The notes beneath the pieces were generated by a model that worked only from the letters and a program-made list of their open reading frames with translations, was not told the DNA's origin and did no database searches. Position numbers and translations under genes: made by a program. From Gemmatimonadota bacterium (lineage in GTDB: Bacteria > Latescibacterota > UBA2968 > UBA8231), in the NCBI GenBank assembly GCA_018660835.1, contig JABJJN010000053.1, positions 1-64,000 on the forward strand: 64,000 bases of DNA, given 5' to 3'. Positions 59,401 through 64,000 of this stretch are shown piece after piece (the first letter of the stretch is position 1; every line of letters begins with the position of its first letter).

Positions 59401-61258
59401 CACGGAAGTTGCCGTGATTCACGATACAGATGTGAGCCGCGCCGGGGCGTCGATGACGGCATTCCTCCTCGGAATTTCCAACATGAAGCGGCGCAAGACG
59501 CGCACTGCGCTCACGTTCTTGACGCTGCTGTTGTTGACGTTCACCGTGCTGTCCTTCACCTCGATTCAGACGGCATTGCGTTTCAATCAGATCGAGCGCG
59601 ACAATGAAGGGCTCTACCAGGGACTTCTGATCCGCAGCAAGGCGTGGACGCCTCTTGAAGAATCGGTCCTCGAATACGCTCACAGTAATTTTGGCGATGT
59701 CGCATCGATTGCGCCCCGCAGTTGGTATGACAACAGGAAAAAGGCACACATCAAACTCAAGTACGGCAACAACGCGCATAACGCGTTGGGTGTACTTGGA
59801 CTCACGCCCGAGGAGGTAAATGTCACCGGCCTCGATCGGGCGTTGATGGCTGGGCGCTGGTTCCGCCCGGGGGAGGAGCGTGTCTGCATTCTGCCAAGTG
59901 AGATGATTGCTGTCGCGGCGCTGAACATCGCCGTCGAGGATGTAGATCGGCAGGATGGTTCGGTGCAGATTCGTGTGTTTGGCCAGACCTTTACTGTCAT
60001 TGGAATTATCAACTCGAAACGCATGAAAGAGTTGAAAGATCTCGACGACGAGACGATGACGCCGGCAGACTTCGCCGTGACTGGTGGCCAGGCCGTTCAA
60101 GAGATCGCCGAAGAAGAGCAGCGGGAGAAGCAGGGCCTCGAAGACGCACAGGTCGTCATCAAACCCTTCGTCCACCTTGAGCCCGCCAACACACTGCTGG
60201 TGCCCTATCACACACTGCGCACGATCGGTTCCGGTAATCCTCTGCAGTCAGTAGGCGTGCGCTTCCAGGAAGGCGTGGACGAGCGCGCTGAGATCGAGAA
60301 ATTCCTCTCGCGTCTTGCAGTCACCCTCTTCGCGGGAATTCGCGAAACCGGTGACGACTATGTCAAAGTCTCGATCTATTCATCTCTCGGTATGACGTCT
60401 CTGTCGGGGATGGCCAATCTTTTTGTGCCCATCCTGATTGCGGCACTCATCGTCCTCAACACAATGATGGGTTCGGTCTACGAGCGCTTTCGTGAAATCG
60501 GCGTGTACTCCTCCGTCGGCTTGGCGCCTGGGCACATCGCCTGGTTGTTCATGGCGGAGTCGTGCGTGTATGCCGTACTGGGGGTCGTTGCTGGATATCT
60601 GGTGGGGCAGGTCACCGCGTCTGCACTCATCTATCTGGGCTTCGTCACCGGCTTCACTTTGAACTATTCGTCTCTGTCTGCCGTGTTATCCTGTATCCTG
60701 GTGATGGCCGTCGTCATGCTCTCTACCGTGTATCCATCTCGGAAGGCTTCACAGCTGGCCGTTCCTGATGTGACACGACGCTGGCGACTGCCTACTCCGG
60801 ACGGTGATCGCTGGCACTTTGAATTTCCCTTTACCGTATCTGGCCAGGACGTGTTGGGCCTCTGTGTTTTTCTGATCGGCTATTTCGACTCCTATTCAGA
60901 GGAATCGATCGGAACCTTCTATACCGACGGCGCCGAACTCGGTCATCAGGAGACACCTCAGGGAGAGGGATACACGATCGACATGAACATCTGGCTCGCG
61001 CCATTTGATCTTGGGGTCAGCCAGCACGTTGTGATTCGAGCCCTCCCCGTGGGCGAGCACAATATCTTCCAGGTCGAATTGGATATTACTCGACTCAGTG
61101 GGGAAGACGCCTCATGGCGTCGCGTGAATCAGCGATTCATGAACGTGATTCGTAAGCAATTCCTGATCTGGCGCACTGTCGACGGTGATTCGAAGAGTTC
61201 CTACCGGGCTCAGGGAGCGGCCATCCTTGCCAGTGAGCAGACGGACGTCGGCGTTTAG
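56441..61258 (+). CDS. Giant FtsX/MacB-type permease with degenerate M28-peptidase-like ectodomain
   Basis: This 1605-residue protein starts with a signal-like helix (residues 12-30). Residues about 35-340 resemble a PA-domain-containing M28 aminopeptidase (SRVTGYPGAEQAALFVQQQF, VIVIESYYDAMSV, ITGLLELAHYFR). Expected metal ligands are missing: the HxD His is Tyr262, the GADDN site is GAEQ (275-278), and the Glu-Glu pair is His309-His310. A long beta-rich region follows; membrane helices begin near residue 900. The MacB/FtsX part has a helix at about 1015-1040 (LTFLTLLLLTFTVLSF), a periplasmic domain and the FtsX triplet (about 1315-1440; YERFREIGVYSSVGLAPGHI). About 150 residues follow. No ABC ATPase is adjacent. 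It may be a sensor or lipoprotein-release device. Confidence 0.78.
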   Translation: MQQLRFSGGRATRAMLALVTILFTTSGTMASVNYEELRALAPESRLRETIGYLAGLESRVTGYPGAEQAALFVQQQFRDIGLDDITFHKYDVSVPIEKSGYLQIEGDRQRLELHGLWPNLVRTSTLPDGGLDGRLLYGRSGEYEDLDGLDVEGAVVLLDFNSGDNWLNCAYLGASAVVFSEPDSTVYLEGERKFLTMPLDLPRFWVSSAAGDRLRDAAMGGEGRVHLEYRMDWERQPAWNVMGFIPGYDPLLQHDVIVIESYYDAMSVVPALAPGAEQAAGITGLLELAHYFRAHPPARSVVFLATSAHHLAMRGIDDFIQRYLRDEDPFIDRMVIRRIVEASLARGYITEQPDGISYAIGKQTFTGKEGLIRHVADEDTVLVRKILTSALADREAMIQPHGAGLDLIVRDGEDTRTENFDDEAELAHALIEDEDLRLAFYRSWVDPKVDSLDVKLFVSLDLSSQTDELGIWNSNSSFYYKRYFAPFGKNFMRYSRQVSRELGYTFRDVLVNGISPEGGKSWETFVPGEISVNSELVLTTGTPALAFVTVNDARFLVDTPLDRPEMVNYDNLGRQIRALAGMFHMALEDPELFPDFKMRLKDTLRSLKAKTMVFPRRSIVPDLARTGAVAVVRNGKKKSYKGVRGEYFEVVDEQGAFYVNRLRVNQVQIEGYYMDPATGRITYAPDRGIQGDESYPMLIKMDWRDKEWMVVLFPCEAYNFYDIVDPRYLTKLSQVTVFDETNTAPVEYGYTIGEGPSAKDEPVGVMFARPGARLKMGLGAGLLGFRSLLLNSTSADSKQLALGAGYTIEPQTNFARTSYLAARDMWTLDEARMQELKSFAIENQRLNNLHDRAREELDQAEAALATRTWSGFVRHTRSAIGLESRAYPDVKATQNDVIQGIIFFMALVLPCAYFTERLLFTAATIRNQILGFSAVFLVIWMILSVVHPAFELSNPFVILLAFVILVLAVLVMSIISGRFNEQMKKLRTEVAVIHDTDVSRAGASMTAFLLGISNMKRRKTRTALTFLTLLLLTFTVLSFTSIQTALRFNQIERDNEGLYQGLLIRSKAWTPLEESVLEYAHSNFGDVASIAPRSWYDNRKKAHIKLKYGNNAHNALGVLGLTPEEVNVTGLDRALMAGRWFRPGEERVCILPSEMIAVAALNIAVEDVDRQDGSVQIRVFGQTFTVIGIINSKRMKELKDLDDETMTPADFAVTGGQAVQEIAEEEQREKQGLEDAQVVIKPFVHLEPANTLLVPYHTLRTIGSGNPLQSVGVRFQEGVDERAEIEKFLSRLAVTLFAGIRETGDDYVKVSIYSSLGMTSLSGMANLFVPILIAALIVLNTMMGSVYERFREIGVYSSVGLAPGHIAWLFMAESCVYAVLGVVAGYLVGQVTASALIYLGFVTGFTLNYSSLSAVLSCILVMAVVMLSTVYPSRKASQLAVPDVTRRWRLPTPDGDRWHFEFPFTVSGQDVLGLCVFLIGYFDSYSEESIGTFYTDGAELGHQETPQGEGYTIDMNIWLAPFDLGVSQHVVIRALPVGEHNIFQVELDITRLSGEDASWRRVNQRFMNVIRKQFLIWRTVDGDSKSSYRAQGAAILASEQTDVGV

Positions 61259-61261
61259 GGA

Positions 61262-61311
61262 GCAAGCGCTTCGGCGCGCGTGAAGAAGCAAACGCTTGGG
61301 CGTGCGAAGAA
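61262..61311 (+). repeat. Imperfect tandem repeat (26 + 24 bp) in the intergenic region
   Basis: The unit GCAAGCGCTTCGGCGCGCG... (61262-61287) is followed directly by a diverged copy beginning GCAAACGCTTGGGCGTGCG (61288-61311); both end in GAAGAA or CGAAGAA. The copies lie between the FtsX fusion and the next gene, and no function is apparent. Confidence 0.5.
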
Positions 61312-61370
61312 TACGGCGCTAAGCGCATCGTGTATTTTAGATGATCACTCGATGAGGAGAGAACGCCCCG

Positions 61371-63857
61371 TTGTTGGGACGTAACAAAAACGCAAATCAG
61401 GAAGTCGAGGAATACCGCGACCTGCTGCCGACGCCGACGGAATATGCCGACGGCTTCACCAGCAAAGCGATCGTAGGGGTCCTGTTCGTCGCCTTCGTCA
61501 TGATTCCGGGGAACATGTACCTCAGTCTCATGGTAGGTGGCAACCTAGGCGCCGCTGCAGAGTGGGTGACGATCATCCTCTTTGCGGAAATCACGAAACG
61601 GTCCTTCTCGTCTCTGTCCCGGCAAGAAGTCTACGTCCTCTACTACGTAGCCGCCGGTCTGATTGCGGCTGAGACGGGTGCTTTCGAGGGGCTATTGTGG
61701 AATCAGTATCTGCGACAGTCACCGGCTGCACAGCAATTCGGTATTGCCAATCTGATCCCTGATTGGTGGGCGCCGCCTCTCAACTCACCTGCACTCCTCC
61801 AACGCACGTTCTTCCACCCTGACTGGATCGTTCCCATCGCCATCCTCATGGCACACATGGTGATTTCCCGTGTGTCGTGGTTCACGATGGCGTACGTGTT
61901 GTTTCGCGTAAACTCAGATTATGAACGCTTGCCCTTTCCCTTTGCTCCGGTTGCTGCTCAGGGAGCCACGGCATTGGCGGAGACAACGCAAGGGGTAGAC
62001 TCCTGGCGCTGGCGCGTGTTCTCCGCTGGAGCCATGATCGGTATGGTCTTCGGTACGCTCTACGTAGCAATTCCGGCGATTTCCGGTGCCCTGCTGACAG
62101 AGCCGATTCAACTGATACCCATTCCCTTTGTCGATTTCACGCAGATCACAGGGAACTTCATTCCCGCGACACCTCTGGGCTTCACGGCTCATCTGGGCCC
62201 GATCTTTGCCGGGCTGGTCATGCCTTTCTGGGGAGTCGTTGGTACCTTCATAGGAATCGTAGCGCACTCGGTCGCCAATCCAATTCTCCACGCCTACGGT
62301 TACCTGGAGATCTGGCAGCCAGGCATGGGTGCCATCGAGACGTTCTTTGTCAATTCCGTCGACTTCTGGATGAGCTTCGGTATTGGCACAACGATTTCAA
62401 TCGCCCTGATCGGCATCTGGCAAGTCATCAGCGGTATGCGTAAGAACGCGGTGGACAAGGCTGCCGGCGGTGCGGGGCGCACTTGGGCACCGCCTGCGGG
62501 GCGTGGGGATTTTCCCATATGGGTCGCCCTCGGGTTATATGCGATTGCCACCTGTGGACTGATTTTTATCGCCTGGATCTTCCTGCCAAGCTTCGCACAA
62601 TTCTGGGGATTCTTCATTTTCTTCGGCTTCATCTTCACGCCGTTCCAGTCATTCGTGAACGCACGATTGGTGGGGATGGTGGGGCAGACGATTTCGATTC
62701 CCTACGTCCGTGAAGCGACGATCATTCTTTCTGGATATCAGGGCGTCGACATATGGTTCATGCCCTTTCCAGTTGGCAATTATGGGGCGCAAACGCAGAA
62801 GTTTCGAGAAATCGAACTGACAGGGACAAGCTTCCGGAGCATTATCCGAGCCGAGTTGGTGATGGTCCCCATCGTTCTGTTCGCCACCTTCATGTATTCA
62901 TCCTACATCTGGAAATTGGCGCCGATCCCTTCTGCTTCCTACCCCTATGCCCAAGTGATGTGGCGACTGAGGGCGTTGCAGACCTGTATATGGTTTACGG
63001 GAACCCTCAAGAGTGAGATGACCGTGGCCCCACAGGGCGCGGCGGCTACTTGGAAACCGTCGAATCTGGTCGGCGAGGAGTGGTGGTATTGGAAGGCACG
63101 AGTGGCCGATGAGGAATGGATCACCACAGGAGGCAAGCAGGGCAGTGCCGGGCCGTGGACGACAACACACGCTTTCTACACCCGTTTTGCTGACAGTGAC
63201 ATCCTGCCGCCTCCCATGCCTCCCGGGGCGCTGCAGATCTCCGATGCGCCGAAGGCGGATGGCGTGACGCTGCGTGCCTCTTCACCCCAGGGACTGCAGC
63301 CGCTGTCTGCATCCATGCAGTCACTGCTTGCCGAAGCGGTAGCGGCTGATAAAATCGCCGCATTGAGCGATCCGACCGCTCTTCGAGTGGGTTTGATGGC
63401 GTCACCGCGGCCAGCCCTGAGTGTGGTTGCCGACCGGGCAGTTCCGGCGGGCTGGCAGTTCTACTTCGCTGTAGATACTGATCCCAATTTCTCAAGTCCT
63501 TGGATTCAGCGCTCGTCGGACGAGCCGTGGTTATTCCGTGCGATCAAGCCAAACATCATCATGGCTGGTACTGCAGTCGGTCTCGCCAGTTATGTGATTC
63601 TGTCGATTCTTGGCTTGCCCATTCTGCTTGTCTTCGGATATGTGCGGGCGCTGACGACGATTCCACATTGGATGGTGACGGAGATCATCGGTGCCCTGCT
63701 GGCGCGCTACTATTTCTGGAACAAGTATGGTCGTAAAGAGTGGCGGACCTACGCACCTGTGCTTGCCGTGGGGTTTGCCTGCGGCATGGCATTGATGGGT
63801 ATGGCGTCGATCTCGATCGCCCTGATCCAGAAGTCTGTTTCCGTCCTCATCTTCTGA
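61371..63857 (+). CDS. OPT-like (DUF6784/DUF6785-type) multi-span membrane protein
   Basis: This 828-residue protein has roughly 14 membrane helices, with features recalling oligopeptide transporters: LPFPFAPVAAQGATALAE (compare LPFP-type motifs), PFWGVVGTFIGIVAH, and a loop RLVGMVGQTISIPYVREATI with GYQGVDIWFMPFP. A hydrophilic domain of about 170 residues (545-720) interrupts the helices near the end. The starting TTG at 61371 has GAGGAGAG 10-12 bases upstream; TTG 61374 is alternative. Family naming as DUF6784/6785 is from memory of the pattern. The next gene begins 64 bp later. Substrate is unknown. Confidence 0.68.
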   Translation: MLGRNKNANQEVEEYRDLLPTPTEYADGFTSKAIVGVLFVAFVMIPGNMYLSLMVGGNLGAAAEWVTIILFAEITKRSFSSLSRQEVYVLYYVAAGLIAAETGAFEGLLWNQYLRQSPAAQQFGIANLIPDWWAPPLNSPALLQRTFFHPDWIVPIAILMAHMVISRVSWFTMAYVLFRVNSDYERLPFPFAPVAAQGATALAETTQGVDSWRWRVFSAGAMIGMVFGTLYVAIPAISGALLTEPIQLIPIPFVDFTQITGNFIPATPLGFTAHLGPIFAGLVMPFWGVVGTFIGIVAHSVANPILHAYGYLEIWQPGMGAIETFFVNSVDFWMSFGIGTTISIALIGIWQVISGMRKNAVDKAAGGAGRTWAPPAGRGDFPIWVALGLYAIATCGLIFIAWIFLPSFAQFWGFFIFFGFIFTPFQSFVNARLVGMVGQTISIPYVREATIILSGYQGVDIWFMPFPVGNYGAQTQKFREIELTGTSFRSIIRAELVMVPIVLFATFMYSSYIWKLAPIPSASYPYAQVMWRLRALQTCIWFTGTLKSEMTVAPQGAAATWKPSNLVGEEWWYWKARVADEEWITTGGKQGSAGPWTTTHAFYTRFADSDILPPPMPPGALQISDAPKADGVTLRASSPQGLQPLSASMQSLLAEAVAADKIAALSDPTALRVGLMASPRPALSVVADRAVPAGWQFYFAVDTDPNFSSPWIQRSSDEPWLFRAIKPNIIMAGTAVGLASYVILSILGLPILLVFGYVRALTTIPHWMVTEIIGALLARYYFWNKYGRKEWRTYAPVLAVGFACGMALMGMASISIALIQKSVSVLIF

Positions 63858-63921
63858 GTGCTGACTCTCCCACATCCCCTGATCTCGCTCGGGAGACGGC
63901 GCTCTTGATGTCCGAGAAGAT

Positions 63922-64000
63922 ATGAAGTCGACCAAGGAATTTGGTTGGCAAGGGCTGCGCCTACGCATACCTGAAGAGTGGAATCTCGGTAAGGTCGACG
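63922..64000 (+). CDS. Start of an unrecognised gene, truncated by the window end
   Basis: Twenty-six codons from the ATG at 63922 remain open to the edge (MKSTKEFGWQGLRLRIPEEW, then NLGKVD). The WxGLRxRIPEEW pattern looks like the beginning of a real protein, but the fragment is too short to name. GAGAAGA just upstream could serve as a ribosome site. It follows the OPT-like gene by 64 bp on the same strand. Confidence 0.5.
   Translation, partial: MKSTKEFGWQGLRLRIPEEWNLGKVD

Noticed and set aside
58820..60211. Long minus-strand open frame inside the FtsX fusion gene
   Set aside because: It lies opposite a clear membrane protein and has no recognisable domain.

Overview
The window looks like a chromosomal segment of a motile, moderately GC-rich, Gram-negative (diderm) bacterium from an environmental lineage. 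Diderm signs are a beta-barrel protein end at the left edge, an ExbB/ExbD motor pair, O-antigen-ligase and VanZ-type envelope proteins, a lipoprotein and an Mpl/LdcA peptidoglycan-recycling pair. The flagellar gene order (flgBC-fliEF-HIJK-flgDE-flbD-motAB-fliLMNOPQR-flhBAFG-fliA) is like that of deep-branching bacteria and Firmicutes/Deltaproteobacteria rather than enterics. Together with the CRTAC1/ASPIC, lamin-tail, M28-FtsX and OPT-like giant membrane proteins this suggests a Latescibacterota/FCB-like lineage, but the phylum is only an inference. No tRNA, rRNA, CRISPR array, transposase or phage gene was seen, and no gene-free stretch exceeds 300 bases.

Layout. (1) 1-6292, plus strand: end of a PorV-like outer-membrane protein, a 1085-residue TPR protein, ExbB, ExbD and a three-TM protein with a DUF4159-type domain, closed by a strong terminator. 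(2) 6463-12984, mostly minus strand: an ASPIC/UnbV lipoprotein, a lamin-tail-domain protein, a lone receiver domain (plus strand), a HEAT-repeat protein, and LdcA and Mpl overlapping by 4 bp. (3) 13146-22907, plus strand: an unknown membrane-anchored helical protein, then six tightly packed glycan genes (GT2, degenerate SDR, WecA/MraY-type transferase, sulfatase-like/VanZ fusion, O-antigen ligase with TPRs, GtrB-type GT2), most with 4-8 bp overlaps.

(4) 23194-50932, plus strand: a flagellar run of about 30 genes without a large break, preceded by a good sigma-54 promoter followed by a terminator-like hairpin in the presumed leader. It encodes rod (FlgB, FlgC, FliE), MS ring (FliF), export ATPase complex (FliH, FliI, FliJ), hook (FliK, FlgD, FlgE), stator (MotA/MotB of PomA/PomB type), switch (FliM, FliN), export gate (FliO-R, FlhB, FlhA), placement (FlhF, FlhG), sigma-28, and a tail of HDOD protein, histidine kinase and a SwrB-like membrane protein. 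fliG, normally between fliF and fliH, is absent from the window.

(5) 50929-55149, mostly minus strand: HisC, a small internally repeated protein (plus strand), a RelA/SpoT enzyme and a membrane coiled-coil protein. (6) 55298-64000, plus strand: a NusG-domain-II protein with a Gx-transporter protein, a 1605-residue fusion of a degenerate M28-peptidase-like ectodomain with an FtsX/MacB permease, a large OPT-like multi-span protein, and the first codons of a gene running off the window.

The most unusual items are the pseudo-M28/FtsX fusion, the sulfatase-like/VanZ fusion with Thr at the formylglycine site, the ExbB-ExbD-DUF4159 unit, the sigma-54 promoter with a leader hairpin, the missing fliG, and the SwrB-like gene at the end of the flagellar run.
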